From a virus: 64,000 nucleotides of DNA. Position numbers and translations under genes: made by a program. Each line of letters starts with the position of its first letter. Position 1 is the stretch's first letter. The DNA lies in the IMG/VR virus record IMGVR_UViG_3300021067_000006, positions 1-64,000 of that record. The stretch is one strand, 5' to 3'. Of the stretch, positions 56,160 through 64,000 are shown piece by piece. The notes beneath the pieces are model-generated. The model worked only from the letters and a program-made list of their open reading frames with translations. It ran no database searches and had not been told where the DNA came from.

Positions 56160-57340
56160 TTCGCACCCGCGCGGCATTCGGCTTCGACTCGCGCGAGCAG
56201 CTCAACGTCGGCACGCAGCTTCCGCAGCGCCGCACGTTCGCCCTGCCCGAGCTTCGCGCCGCTCGCGCTGTAATGCGAACCGTTCTGCTTGGCGACTCCG
56301 AGCTCGAGCGCAAGCTCGAGCACGTCGCGCGCACGATCGAAACCTTCGGGCGCATCGACGCCGTTGCTCGTGTGAAACCACGCAAGCGGAGTAATCTCGC
56401 GCTTGCCCGCGATCTTCGTTTTCAGCACGCCGACGCGATGCCGCTCGCCGATGAACACGCGCTCGCCATCCTCCGTATCTTCGACGATCGACGAACGCTC
56501 GACGCGCAGCCGTAGCGACGGGCCGAACTTCATATTTTCCCCGCCCATGAGCTCGACCACGTCGCGCGAGTACAGCCCTTCCCCCTTCGTCACTTTCTCG
56601 CGGCCGATGAGCACCGCCGCCGTGCGCGTGCGCGCGAGCAACGGCAGCAGCTCATCGATCCACGCCGCATTGTAAGCGGCCTTGAGCTGCGCGAGTCGAC
56701 GGCCTGCACCGTCCTCTTTCTTCGGCGGCGCACGTCGACCGCGTTTCTTCGCTTCCTCAGCGTCGGCCTGCTCTTGCGCCTTCGCAGCCTTCGCGGCCTT
56801 CACCATCTCATCGAAGGCGTCTTTCGGTACGAGCGCGCGGATGCTGTCGATCACGACGATGCCCGTCGTGTCGGGCGGGATGCGCCCCTTGTCGCGCGCA
56901 GTACCGATTCGGTTCGCCCAATCTTTCACACCCTCGCGCGTCGCTTCGTAGTCGGTCACCGGTATCGCCGAGAACGACGGGTAATCGTACGCCTCGCCGA
57001 CGAGCAGACGCGCGTACGGCTCAGGCGTGCTGTGCTCGGCGTCGGCGAACGCGGCGAAGTGACCGCGCTCGAGAAACGAACGCAGCAGGCCGAGCTGCAG
57101 CGTCGACTTACCTTCGTTGCTCGGGCCGTGGATCACGGTCAGCCGCGCGATGGGAAAGCCGCCAACCCCGATGCGATGGTCGAGCTGCGGGAATATCGTC
57201 GGCACGGCTTGAACGCGGCCGATGACTTCGCGCGCGGGACGAAACGCCGAGAACTCGCCGGCCACTGCCGACAACGCTTCGATGCGCTCACGATTACTCG
57301 CAGCTTGCGCCGCGATGCTCGCACGGGGTTGGCGGCTCAT
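56156..57340 (-). CDS. RecA-like recombinase (UvsX-type)
   Basis: 394 aa starting MSRQPRASIAAQAASNRERI, 3 nt after the upstream stop. Walker A HGPSNEGKST (71-80), Walker B TGIVVIDSIRALVPKD, then a lysine-rich insertion (AKAAKAQEQADAEEAKKRGR) and LAWFHTSNGVDAPEGFDRAR at the C-terminal side. It catalyses strand exchange in phage recombination-dependent replication with SSB, SbcCD and polymerase encoded around it. The charged linker insertion is unusual for RecA itself. Confidence 0.8.
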   Translation of the reverse strand: MSRQPRASIAAQAASNRERIEALSAVAGEFSAFRPAREVIGRVQAVPTIFPQLDHRIGVGGFPIARLTVIHGPSNEGKSTLQLGLLRSFLERGHFAAFADAEHSTPEPYARLLVGEAYDYPSFSAIPVTDYEATREGVKDWANRIGTARDKGRIPPDTTGIVVIDSIRALVPKDAFDEMVKAAKAAKAQEQADAEEAKKRGRRAPPKKEDGAGRRLAQLKAAYNAAWIDELLPLLARTRTAAVLIGREKVTKGEGLYSRDVVELMGGENMKFGPSLRLRVERSSIVEDTEDGERVFIGERHRVGVLKTKIAGKREITPLAWFHTSNGVDAPEGFDRARDVLELALELGVAKQNGSHYSASGAKLGQGERAALRKLRADVELLARVEAECRAGAK

Positions 57341-57343
57341 GAC

Positions 57344-57586
57344 TCAGTCCGGAACCTTCGCGACGTTCTGCTGTTGCCACTGCTCGATCTCGTCGGCGTA
57401 GCGCATAGCGCGCTCCGCCTTCTCGACCGTCGCCTCGTTTCCCTCACCCTCGCGCGATGCGTCCAGCGCCGCGCTCGCCCAGAACCGGATGGTCGCCGGC
57501 GCAAGCCGGTCTTGCCCGCGCAGCACGAAGATGGGTTCGTCGTCGCGCGCGTTCTGCAGGCACTTGCTCTCGTGTTTGGTGCTCAC
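57344..57586 (-). CDS. Small conserved phage protein
   Basis: 80 aa from GTG 57586, preceded by GAGGAG at a 9-nt spacing. Contains DEPIFVLRGQDRLAPATIRF then WASAALDASREGEGN, a segment common in phage replication neighbourhoods but with no function assigned. It sits between SSB and the RecA-like gene. Confidence 0.55.
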   Translation of the reverse strand: MSTKHESKCLQNARDDEPIFVLRGQDRLAPATIRFWASAALDASREGEGNEATVEKAERAMRYADEIEQWQQQNVAKVPD

Positions 57587-57598
57587 TTCGAATTCTCC

Positions 57599-57669
57599 TC
57601 ACCATGGCAGGTCGTCATCGCCGAACAGCTCGGCGGCTGTTCGGCGGGCCTTGAACGTTTCGAGCTCGA
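57599..57669 (-). other. Out-of-frame acidic SSB tail
   Basis: Right after the SSB stop, the -1 frame reads VELETFKARRTAAELFGDDD then LPW and stop. This resembles the acidic C-terminal tip of SSB-type proteins (ending DDDIPF). No ATG, GTG or TTG begins it. Its position just after a stop preceded by AAGGGAGG suggests programmed frameshifting. Confidence 0.5.
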
Positions 57670-58953
57670 CTAGTCGCCTCCCTTCGCAGCTTCGCGCTCG
57701 CGCTGCCGACGAGACACTCGCGCGTCGACACGCCGCGTTTCCGGTTTTGGCTCGGGCTTCGGCTTGAGTTTGTACGTGCCGTTGTTCGCGTCGTACTCGT
57801 ACTCGGCGCCGCAGTGCGGGCACGTCAATGCATCGGCCGCCATGGGCTTTTTGCACGAGTCGCACTCGACTTCCTCGTCGTCCTCGCCCTCGTCGTCGTC
57901 CTCGTCGTCCTCGCCCTCGTCGTCTTCGTCGTCGTCTTCGTCGTTGTCGCTGGCGTTGGCACCGTGATCGAACGACTCGGGCAGATCGAGCAGCGAAGGG
58001 TTTTCCTTTTTCAGGAACTTCGTAATCGGCTCGAACAGCTCAGCCCACGGCGGGTCGACCGTCTCGTGACACCAATGGGTTTCGAACAGCTGTCGAAGCA
58101 CCGCGACGTTCGACGGTCCGATGAGCTCATCGATCGCCGGCGGCTCGGCGTCGAACACGCGTTTGATCTCGTCGCTGAGCTTGATGCTGGTGATCACTTT
58201 CGCGTCGTACTTGTTCGAGAACTCCTCGCTTTCGTCGTACCGCCAGCGGAAGCACACCGGATGCTTTCGCGGATCGCCCTCGTCTTTGCCGAGGTCTTCG
58301 CGCCGATCGTTGATCAGCTTTTTCATCTTGTCGCCGAGCGTCTGCGACTCGATCGCAATCACGCAGCCGTCGCCGGGCTCGTCGTTCTGCACGACACGAA
58401 ACACGTACTGCAGCCGCGCCGTCGAGTTTTCCATGAACGCCTCGTCGCGCCGGATGCCTGCTCGTCTGAGCTCGCGCTTCTCGGCTTCGGTCATATCCTT
58501 TTTCCCGAAGATGCCGGTGAAGCCGCCAGCGTGAATCACCTGGTCATCGTCGCCGCCCGCTTCAAACCGAAAGATGGGATCGCACCATCCGATCTTTCGG
58601 TCGGCGATCTGCTCGCGTACCCACTCGAGAGTCAGCGAGAACGGGCACACCTCCGGCGGATACTCGCGCGTGCCGTCGTTGTTCCTGAAGCGCTGCTTGC
58701 GCAGCACCGACTCGCGCTCGTACGAGTTGAAGCGGATGCGACGCACCTTGAGCACGTAGTCGTTTGTCTTCTCGTCTTTCATCCGCACGACGCGCGCGAA
58801 TCCATGAGCCCACAGCGCGGCCATGCCCGTCGCCGGATGCAACCAGATGTCGACCTGCCCGTCCTTTTTCCAGTTCTTGAGGTAGCCCGCACCGCCGCTC
58901 GAGCCGCTGTGCGTGAGCCATTCGTCCATGTCCATTTCGCGCGATGACACCAT
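57670..58953 (-). CDS. Single-stranded DNA-binding protein, gp32-like
   Basis: 427 aa starting MVSSREMDMDEWLTHSGSSG with GGAGA 9 nt upstream. Contains HPATGMAALWAHGFARVVRM, SNKYDAKVITSIKLSDEIKR and FRNNDGTREYPPEVCPFSLT, a large OB-type core of the kind found in big phage ssDNA-binding proteins. An acidic Asp/Glu run (about 330-360) is followed by a C-terminal zinc ribbon (CDSCKKP, CPHCGAE) and a basic tail. A second acidic tail follows in another frame. It coats ssDNA for polymerase and the recombinase. Confidence 0.65.
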   Translation of the reverse strand: MVSSREMDMDEWLTHSGSSGGAGYLKNWKKDGQVDIWLHPATGMAALWAHGFARVVRMKDEKTNDYVLKVRRIRFNSYERESVLRKQRFRNNDGTREYPPEVCPFSLTLEWVREQIADRKIGWCDPIFRFEAGGDDDQVIHAGGFTGIFGKKDMTEAEKRELRRAGIRRDEAFMENSTARLQYVFRVVQNDEPGDGCVIAIESQTLGDKMKKLINDRREDLGKDEGDPRKHPVCFRWRYDESEEFSNKYDAKVITSIKLSDEIKRVFDAEPPAIDELIGPSNVAVLRQLFETHWCHETVDPPWAELFEPITKFLKKENPSLLDLPESFDHGANASDNDEDDDEDDEGEDDEDDDEGEDDEEVECDSCKKPMAADALTCPHCGAEYEYDANNGTYKLKPKPEPKPETRRVDARVSRRQREREAAKGGD

Positions 58954-58993
58954 CGGTTCTGTTCTCCGTTCTTCGTTCGGTTTCCGTGCAGAG

Positions 58994-59011
58994 CGAGCTC
59001 GGCCGAGCTCG
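58994..59011. repeat. 18-bp perfect palindrome in the SSB leader
   Basis: CGAGCTCGGCCGAGCTCG. It lies 2 nt after the stop of the gene at 59013-59870 and about 40 nt before the SSB start. It could be an RNA hairpin (CGAGCTC, loop GGCC) acting as a terminator-like or regulatory element. Confidence 0.4.
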
Positions 59012-59012
59012 T

Positions 59013-59870
59013 TCAATCTGAGCGCTGTCGCGCCACCATCTGCCGCAAGTCCCGTGCTCGCTCGATGGTACGAGCCTCGAGCGACTCGAGCGCAGCAATC
59101 ATGCGGCGTGCCTTGCCTCTGCGCATCTCGAGGTCGCGCCACTCGCGCGGGTACTTCTCAGCGAGCGCGGCGTCGATGTCCGCTTCCGTGATCTGCTTGC
59201 TGCGCCCGACCGGTTCATCCGTCTTCGCTTTCTTCGCAGCTTCGGCTGCAGCCTTGTGGCGTGCTCGTTCGACTTCGAGGTCGGCGATCACGCCCGCGCG
59301 CAGCGCTGCAACGATCGTCTTCGCGTCGAGCTCGTAAGCGTCGTGAGCGACCTTCGCGTTCACAAGCAACAGCGTCGCGCGGTACGCGATGTCCTCGGCG
59401 TGGTCGAGCGCGTCAACGAGGTCGCCGTAAGCCAAGCCGCTCGCGGCGCGGCGCGCGCCGAACGACAGCGCTTCGCGAATCTCACGGTACTCGGCATCCG
59501 GTTCGGCCAGGTCGTAGAGATGATCGACGATACGGTCGTACCCCGCGCCCATCGAAAGGTCCGAAGCCTCTTTGCCAGCGAGCTCGCGCTGTCGCGCAGC
59601 AGTGCGTTCTTCGACCTCGCGCTGCGACAGCTCGACCTCACGTTCGAGCTGCGCAGGTGGCCGCTCAAAAGCCTCTCTCACTTCTCTCTCAGCGTTCGAC
59701 GTATCGCGATCGTCCGGTCGAACATCGCCGCTTGTCACACGCGCTTGTCCTGCCTGCGCCTCTTTCGGCGCACTGGCTTCGGCTCGTCCGGCTTCGGCTT
59801 GTCCGGCGGCGGGTTCATCGGTTCGCTTCCTCGGCTGTACCTGGGTTCGGCTTCTCACGCCGCCCATCAT
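59013..59870 (-). CDS. Helical protein of the replication block
   Basis: 285 aa from ATG 59870 (or 59867). A disordered Glu/Arg/Pro N-terminal third, then helices DLSMGAGYDRIVDHLYDLAE, LVDALDHAEDIAYRATLLLV and AKTIVAALRAGVIADLEVER, and a KYPREWRDLEMRRGKARRMI end. It may be an accessory of SSB or polymerase in the same transcript. No family recognised. Confidence 0.55.
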   Translation of the reverse strand: MMGGVRSRTQVQPRKRTDEPAAGQAEAGRAEASAPKEAQAGQARVTSGDVRPDDRDTSNAEREVREAFERPPAQLEREVELSQREVEERTAARQRELAGKEASDLSMGAGYDRIVDHLYDLAEPDAEYREIREALSFGARRAASGLAYGDLVDALDHAEDIAYRATLLLVNAKVAHDAYELDAKTIVAALRAGVIADLEVERARHKAAAEAAKKAKTDEPVGRSKQITEADIDAALAEKYPREWRDLEMRRGKARRMIAALESLEARTIERARDLRQMVARQRSD

Positions 59871-59877
59871 GCCGCCG

Positions 59878-62319
59878 TCAGAAGCCAAACCCCATCTGCT
59901 CGCGCGGCACCGGTCGTCCACGTTCACGCGGGCGAGAGCGTCCGAAGCTGCGATGCCAGTCGTAGTCGGGGAAGCACACCTCGAGCACGCGCTCGGTGGG
60001 CGGCCACACCAGCGTCTCCCAGAGGTAGTGCCGATCTTCGGTGCCGGGTTCGAACTCGAACAGCCCAACGACCTTCTGCGGCGAGCGCGCACCGTCCACG
60101 ACCACGTACTCGATGCGCACGCCTTGGCTCACGTCCATGCCGAGCTCGCGCATGCGGCGCGCGAGCTCGACGTGCACGGCCTGCGATGCCCACTCATCGC
60201 CGTGCTTTTTCTTACGGCGCGCGTAGCCCTCGATCTCGCGGCTAAGCTGCTTGCTCAGCACGAAGTCGTCGCGCTCGAGCCGACCCTTGAGCACGCGCGC
60301 GCGCCATCGATCGGCAAGCTCGCAGAAGTCGCGATGCGTGTACGGCAGCACAGCCGGCGCTTCCGGCCGGTCCATGCACAGCAGGACCCTGACGGCTTCC
60401 TCTTGCATCTCGCGAGCGAGTCGCGCGGAGTCGCCGCGCTTGAACTCGAGCCCCTTGATCTCGGGGCGCGACAGCTCATTCGCGCGCTTGCCGTCGAAGT
60501 GCTCGAACCGTCCGGCGTAGCGTTTCTTTTTGACGTAAACGAGAATCGAGAATCGCTTCTCGTAAGCGAGCTTGACGCCGAACGGCGGACGACAGCCGCA
60601 GCTCGCGAGCAACTTCGGATACAGCTCACGGTTGCACGCTTCGACGAACGTACGGAACCGCTGTTCTTCGACGCCCGCGGCGAACACCGAGTCGGTGTCG
60701 ACTGCGATCGTCTCGATGCCGTGCTGCTCGCGACCGTACGCAATCGTCGACTTGATCAGCCACACGCCGGCCTGCGCCACCGACTCGGCGATCTGCCGGC
60801 GAAAAAACCTCGAGAACGGCGACCCGACGACGCCGTAAAACGAGTTGTTGATCTGCTTGTATGCCGTGCTCCGACGGTCCGCGTCTTTCCACTCGTCAGT
60901 GCCTGGAACCGCTGCAGCTTTCGCGCGCTTCCACTGCTCGCGCAACCGCGCGATCTCTTCGACTGCGACGACGAGCAGCCCTTTCGGTTCGGTGCGGAAC
61001 ACCTCGCCCGTCATCGGCACGCGGCAGTAGCCCGGCGGCGGAGGCACGAGCTCGACACGAGGGTCAACGTTGGGCGCGATGAGACGCTGCGCAGCCTCGG
61101 GAACATGCGTCTCGAGCGACATGTTCCACGCGACGATGTTGCGCGGGTACATCGCCGCGAAGTCGGCAACGTCGACACCGCGAAGCACACCCTTGTGCTT
61201 CGGCTCCATGACGTAAGCGCCGGCGAATGGGTCGGCTTCGCCCGGCGTTTGGAAGCGCGATGGGAAGTGACCGCCGCCGCGCTCGCGCGCGAGCCGCAGG
61301 ATGAACGACTCCACGAAGCTCGTCGCCCGCATACCGCGCGCATCGGGGAACGTGCCGCACACGAGGCACAACTCGATCATCAGCTCGATGAAGCCGGTGC
61401 GCTTCTCAATGCGCCACGCGAGCTCAGTGTCGACGACGTTGTAATCGCTGAGCAGCGCGCGCTGCTCGCCACCGGCGGCCCAGTAATCCCAGGACTTGCG
61501 CGCTTCAACGGAAAGCTTCGCGACGTCGGCCTCGCCGTGCAGCACACGCGCTGCCACGCGGCCGAGCGCCATGCTCTGCTTCTCCTCGCCGCTCTCGGAT
61601 GCCGAGATGTTTCCCTTGCGAAAGATGGCGAGGTGATCGGCCGTGAGCCAGCGCCTCAGGTTCACGCGGATACCGAGCCGCGCGACGCGCGCGCCAAGCA
61701 CCGGGAAGTCGAAGCCGTGCTCGTCATCCTCCCAATCGTCGCCGCCGTACCACGCGAGCACGAGGTCGACCGACATGAGCTCGTCGAATAGGTCCTCGAG
61801 CAGCAGCGTCTCGGCCTCGTCGGTGTCGTGCTCGAGCACGCCTCTGACCTTCTCGCCGTCCTCGAACGTGAGCGACCAGCACAGCACGCGCGCCTCGCTC
61901 TTCTGCGACATCGGCACACGCGAATCCGTCTCGATGTCGAGGATCGCCCAACGCGGGCGCTGCACCGAGAACCCGCGCTCGACCATCACGCGGCGCACCG
62001 GGTTCAGGTCGCCTTCATACGTGGCGATGCCGCGCTGCTCGAAGTAGCCGCCGCGCCCACAGAACGACCGCGCGACGTCGTAGCTCGCCCAGCGCAGCCG
62101 AACCCAATCGCCCTCGATCGCGTAGCCGCGCACCGCGCGCGATCGCTTCGCCTGCGCTTCGATGTCCGCGGCGAAGTCCTCGCGTCGGATGTGGCACGCG
62201 TACTCGGCGGGGAACAGATGCTTGCTGACAGAGCCGTCCTGCTCACGGCGCAGCAGCACCACGCGGTCGCCAGCGACGAACCCGTTGACGAAAAATTGAG
62301 GCGGACCCGACCCGTTCAT
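59878..62319 (-). CDS. Family B DNA polymerase
   Basis: 813 aa starting MNGSGPPQFFVNGFVAGDRV. Exonuclease motifs: AILDIETDS (residues about 125-133), a D-x-D-rich exo II region near GFDFPVL and DYNVVDTEL (exo III). Polymerase motifs: ADFAAMYPRNI (motif A), KQINNSFYGVVG (motif B, about residue 490), VDTDSV (motif C, about 540). The C-terminus ends REQMGFGF, resembling a clamp-binding peptide. It is the phage replicase. Its start codon is part of a strong RNA stem structure (62298-62391). No ribosome-binding site is visible. Confidence 0.9.
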   Translation of the reverse strand: MNGSGPPQFFVNGFVAGDRVVLLRREQDGSVSKHLFPAEYACHIRREDFAADIEAQAKRSRAVRGYAIEGDWVRLRWASYDVARSFCGRGGYFEQRGIATYEGDLNPVRRVMVERGFSVQRPRWAILDIETDSRVPMSQKSEARVLCWSLTFEDGEKVRGVLEHDTDEAETLLLEDLFDELMSVDLVLAWYGGDDWEDDEHGFDFPVLGARVARLGIRVNLRRWLTADHLAIFRKGNISASESGEEKQSMALGRVAARVLHGEADVAKLSVEARKSWDYWAAGGEQRALLSDYNVVDTELAWRIEKRTGFIELMIELCLVCGTFPDARGMRATSFVESFILRLARERGGGHFPSRFQTPGEADPFAGAYVMEPKHKGVLRGVDVADFAAMYPRNIVAWNMSLETHVPEAAQRLIAPNVDPRVELVPPPPGYCRVPMTGEVFRTEPKGLLVVAVEEIARLREQWKRAKAAAVPGTDEWKDADRRSTAYKQINNSFYGVVGSPFSRFFRRQIAESVAQAGVWLIKSTIAYGREQHGIETIAVDTDSVFAAGVEEQRFRTFVEACNRELYPKLLASCGCRPPFGVKLAYEKRFSILVYVKKKRYAGRFEHFDGKRANELSRPEIKGLEFKRGDSARLAREMQEEAVRVLLCMDRPEAPAVLPYTHRDFCELADRWRARVLKGRLERDDFVLSKQLSREIEGYARRKKKHGDEWASQAVHVELARRMRELGMDVSQGVRIEYVVVDGARSPQKVVGLFEFEPGTEDRHYLWETLVWPPTERVLEVCFPDYDWHRSFGRSRPRERGRPVPREQMGFGF

Positions 62320-62391
62320 GCAGACGGGAGCGCCGGGGAAGGGAAGCCCGGCGCCGGAGGTTGGTGGGGTCGTCGGGTTCGGGTCCGCCTC
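62298..62391 (-). promoter_or_regulatory. Stem structure at the DNA polymerase start (putative translational operator)
   Basis: The arms 62298-62314 and 62374-62391 pair over 17 bp (GAGGCGGACCCGA, a one-base bulge, then CCCG). The start ATG (62317-62319) is 3 nt inside the stem. An inner perfect hairpin (62330-62354; GCGCCGGG/CCCGGCGC, loop of 9) fills the leader. Reminiscent of T4 gene 43 autoregulation. Confidence 0.65.
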
Positions 62392-62398
62392 ACAAGTC

Positions 62399-63712
62399 CT
62401 ATGATGCCGCGTCGACCTTTCGGTGCTCGATGATCAACACGAGCCCGCGGCCCTCGACGTTGACCAGCCGATAGTGCGTCTCGGTTCCGTTGATCGCAAC
62501 GTCGAGCCCGTGCGGATCGTCGTCGACCGACGTCGCCGCGCGCGGCGTCCCGTCGACGTTGGGGTTGCGCGCGTACAGCGCGATCTCGCGACGCTGGCTC
62601 GAGTGCACGAGCACGATCTCGTCCTCGGAAACGATACGCGGTCGGGACGCAGGCGCGCCGCCCGTACCCGTGCTCGGCTTGTCTGCACTCGGCTGCTGCA
62701 CGTTCGCCGCGCTCGCCGCGCCGTTCGCTTCCGATGGCTCTGCCTTGCGCGTGCCGTCGAACGGCGTGCCCGTGCGCGCCGTTCCGAAGCCACCGCGCGA
62801 GCTCGGCTGCACGACAGGATCGCGCGTCGCGCCGGGATGTTCCTGCTGCACTCGCTGCTCGAGCTCACGACTGCTCAGCACCCCGGCTTTCTCGAGCAGC
62901 TTCGCGCGTGCTTCCTCTGGCACTCGCACGAGCACCTTCAGCTTGGTGATCCCAAACTTCCTGACGTCGGCTTCCTCGAACGCCGTCGCGACCGCCATCA
63001 CGTCGCGCGCGAGCTGCGGCGACATGTTGAGCTCGGCTGTGCAGAACGCCGCCCATGACTTGTACAGCGGCTGCCCCTTCGCATCGACGCGAAACTTGTA
63101 CAGACCACGATCGTAGTTGTCGAACAGGGCACGGCCTAGCTGCCAGTACGTTCCGACCGCGTCGCCCTGCAGCGTCTTGATGCGCTTGACCGATGCGTCG
63201 AGCTCTTTCGCTGCGCCCTTCATCGCCGCCGCGTTCGACGTCGCGAGCGGCAGCGCCGGCGCCTTCTCAGTCGCAGCCGGTTTCGATGCAGCAGCGGGCT
63301 TCGACACACCTGCCGGCTTCGCCTTCGTCGCAGCAGGCTTCGCCTTCGTCGCAGCAGGCTTCGCCTTCGACGCAGCAGGCTTCGCCTTCGCTTCATCAGC
63401 GGCAGCCTTCACCTGCACACCCGACGCCGCAGGCGAGTCTGCGGTCGGCGCGGTCTCACCGGTTCCGCAGTACGGACACACCGGCAGCGAGAGCAGCGAC
63501 GGCCCGCCGCAGCTGCGGCAGTCGCCGAGCTTTTTCTCGTCCTTTTCCTTCAGGACTATATCGGCATATTCGCGCACACGTTTTTCGACGGAGTCTTTCG
63601 CCGTGAACTTGAGGCCGGCCTGCTTCGCGTATTCGTTGAGGGTCGTGAGATTCACCTTCGCGAGGTCGACACCACGCACCAACTTCGGAACGTTCGCTAC
63701 TGCTTGAGTCAT
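62399..63712 (-). CDS. Zinc-ribbon, repeat-linker and HTH-like protein
   Basis: 437 aa starting MTQAVANVPKLVRGVDLAKV. An N-terminal domain with a zinc ribbon (DCRSCGGPS, VCPYCGTG, about residues 60-85), a linker of AKPAATK-type repeats, then a helical domain (KSWAAFCTAELNMSPQLARD, VATAFEEADVRKFGITKLKV) that resembles ParB/KfrA-like HTH modules, a disordered segment and a C-terminal alpha/beta end. May be a DNA-binding organiser of replication. It is the upstream neighbour of the polymerase gene. Confidence 0.6.
   Translation of the reverse strand: MTQAVANVPKLVRGVDLAKVNLTTLNEYAKQAGLKFTAKDSVEKRVREYADIVLKEKDEKKLGDCRSCGGPSLLSLPVCPYCGTGETAPTADSPAASGVQVKAAADEAKAKPAASKAKPAATKAKPAATKAKPAGVSKPAAASKPAATEKAPALPLATSNAAAMKGAAKELDASVKRIKTLQGDAVGTYWQLGRALFDNYDRGLYKFRVDAKGQPLYKSWAAFCTAELNMSPQLARDVMAVATAFEEADVRKFGITKLKVLVRVPEEARAKLLEKAGVLSSRELEQRVQQEHPGATRDPVVQPSSRGGFGTARTGTPFDGTRKAEPSEANGAASAANVQQPSADKPSTGTGGAPASRPRIVSEDEIVLVHSSQRREIALYARNPNVDGTPRAATSVDDDPHGLDVAINGTETHYRLVNVEGRGLVLIIEHRKVDAAS
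63315..63398 (-). repeat. Four tandem 21-bp coding repeats
   Basis: Units starting at 63315, 63336, 63357 and 63378 share GGCTTCGCCTTCG, encoding the AKPAATK-type linker. The first two units are identical over 21 bases. A likely slippage-prone coding tract. Confidence 0.7.
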
Positions 63713-64000
63713 GAGAGAGGGCTTTCACTGGATTGAGAGAGGGTAGCTTTGAGCACACGGCGCACTGCGCGCTCAGCGTGCTCGGGTTCGATGTTGAATG
63801 CGAGATGCAGCATGCTGTTCCGCCGCACTGTTTCGACCGTCTGCCGGAGGTCACCGGTGCGAGCCAGCACGCCGAGCACGTACCGCTGCAAGCTCTCCTG
63901 CGCTCGCTCTGCGAGCAACGCAAGCGTCTCGCGACGCTCGCACTGCTCGTGCATCTCGACCGTCTCGTCGACGTCGGCAGACGCCTTTTCGACGAGACGC
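63709..64000 (-). CDS. Partial gene at right edge
   Basis: ATGA-type overlap with the gene starting at 63712. The visible frame includes SADVDETVEMHEQCERRETL then ALLAERAQESLQRYVLGVLA and RQTVETVRRNSMLHLAFNIE; an ATG at 63954 is possible, but the frame is open to 64000. Helical with a small alpha/beta end. Function unknown. Confidence 0.45.
   Translation of the reverse strand, partial: RLVEKASADVDETVEMHEQCERRETLALLAERAQESLQRYVLGVLARTGDLRQTVETVRRNSMLHLAFNIEPEHAERAVRRVLKATLSQSSESPLS

Noticed and set aside
61250-61280. Eighth palindrome copy inside the polymerase gene
   Set aside because: Only one half-site (TTTGGAAG, GCGCGA) matches; the other half is absent.
59572-61791. 739-codon plus-strand frame opposite DNA polymerase
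   Set aside because: Covers the polymerase gene entirely; no recognisable domains and typical shadow composition.
63315-63398. Tandem repeats as a CRISPR array
   Set aside because: Units are contiguous, multiples of three bases and encode a linker; no spacers.
1-64000. tRNA or rRNA genes
   Set aside because: No cloverleaf with conserved GTTCGA-type T-loop and matching acceptor arm was found by eye; a covariance search was not possible here.

Overview
The window is part of a lytic-type genome of a contractile-tailed (myovirus-like) double-stranded DNA phage with a very GC-rich genome. The evidence is a contractile sheath and tail tube pair, capsid, scaffold, portal and MuF genes, a two-gene large terminase, lysis candidates, and a replication and repair block with family B DNA polymerase, gp32-like SSB, RecA-like recombinase, an SbcC/SbcD pair and a DinG helicase. 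No integrase, repressor, tRNA, rRNA, insertion sequence or CRISPR array was seen. Several lipoproteins with classical lipoboxes and acidic or proline-rich starts suggest a Gram-negative, high-GC host. The style is reminiscent of Myxococcota, but that is inference only. Both ends of the window cut through genes.

Almost every gene lies on the minus strand, so transcription runs from high to low coordinates; the one exception I support is a small plus-strand gene at 10397-10699. In that direction the layout is as follows. 64.0-48.3 kb holds replication and recombination: a zinc-ribbon/Ala-Lys-Pro repeat protein, DNA polymerase, SSB, RecA-like protein, SbcD, SbcC, a resolvase-like nuclease, a ParB-like protein, an orphan response-regulator receiver and DinG. 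48.2-42.3 kb holds packaging: a small-terminase candidate, a lysozyme-like protein, and a large terminase split into ATPase and nuclease genes. 42.3-23 kb holds about 45 small accessory genes, among them ASCH, ComM-like and DnaA-domain-IV-like proteins, zinc-binding proteins and micro-proteins. 23-16 kb holds a DpdA-like DNA-modification enzyme and lysis or envelope genes (holin-like, lipoproteins, papain-like protease). 16-1 kb holds virion structure: portal, MuF-kinase-like-ADP-ribosyltransferase, scaffold, major capsid, neck, sheath and tube.

Genes are packed as long overlapping chains (ATGA, GTGA, TGATG), so translation is probably coupled. About twenty genes instead begin 6-8 nt after a -10-like hexamer (CATCAT, TAGCCT, TACGCT, TATGAT and similar), which predicts leaderless mRNAs. 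Only a few high-output genes (sheath, capsid, decoration, SSB) have clear Shine-Dalgarno leaders.

Three other non-coding systems stand out. Four copies of a promoter followed by two RNA hairpins with an invariant GCTGA loop and compensating stem changes lie between 37.4 and 42.3 kb. Seven copies of a 22-bp palindrome are scattered through the window. The start codon of the DNA polymerase gene sits beside a 17-bp stem, resembling an autogenous translational operator. I consider the hairpin promoters, the MuF-kinase-ADP-ribosyltransferase fusion, the P-loop-less ComM homologue and the out-of-frame SSB tail to be the best candidates for undescribed biology.
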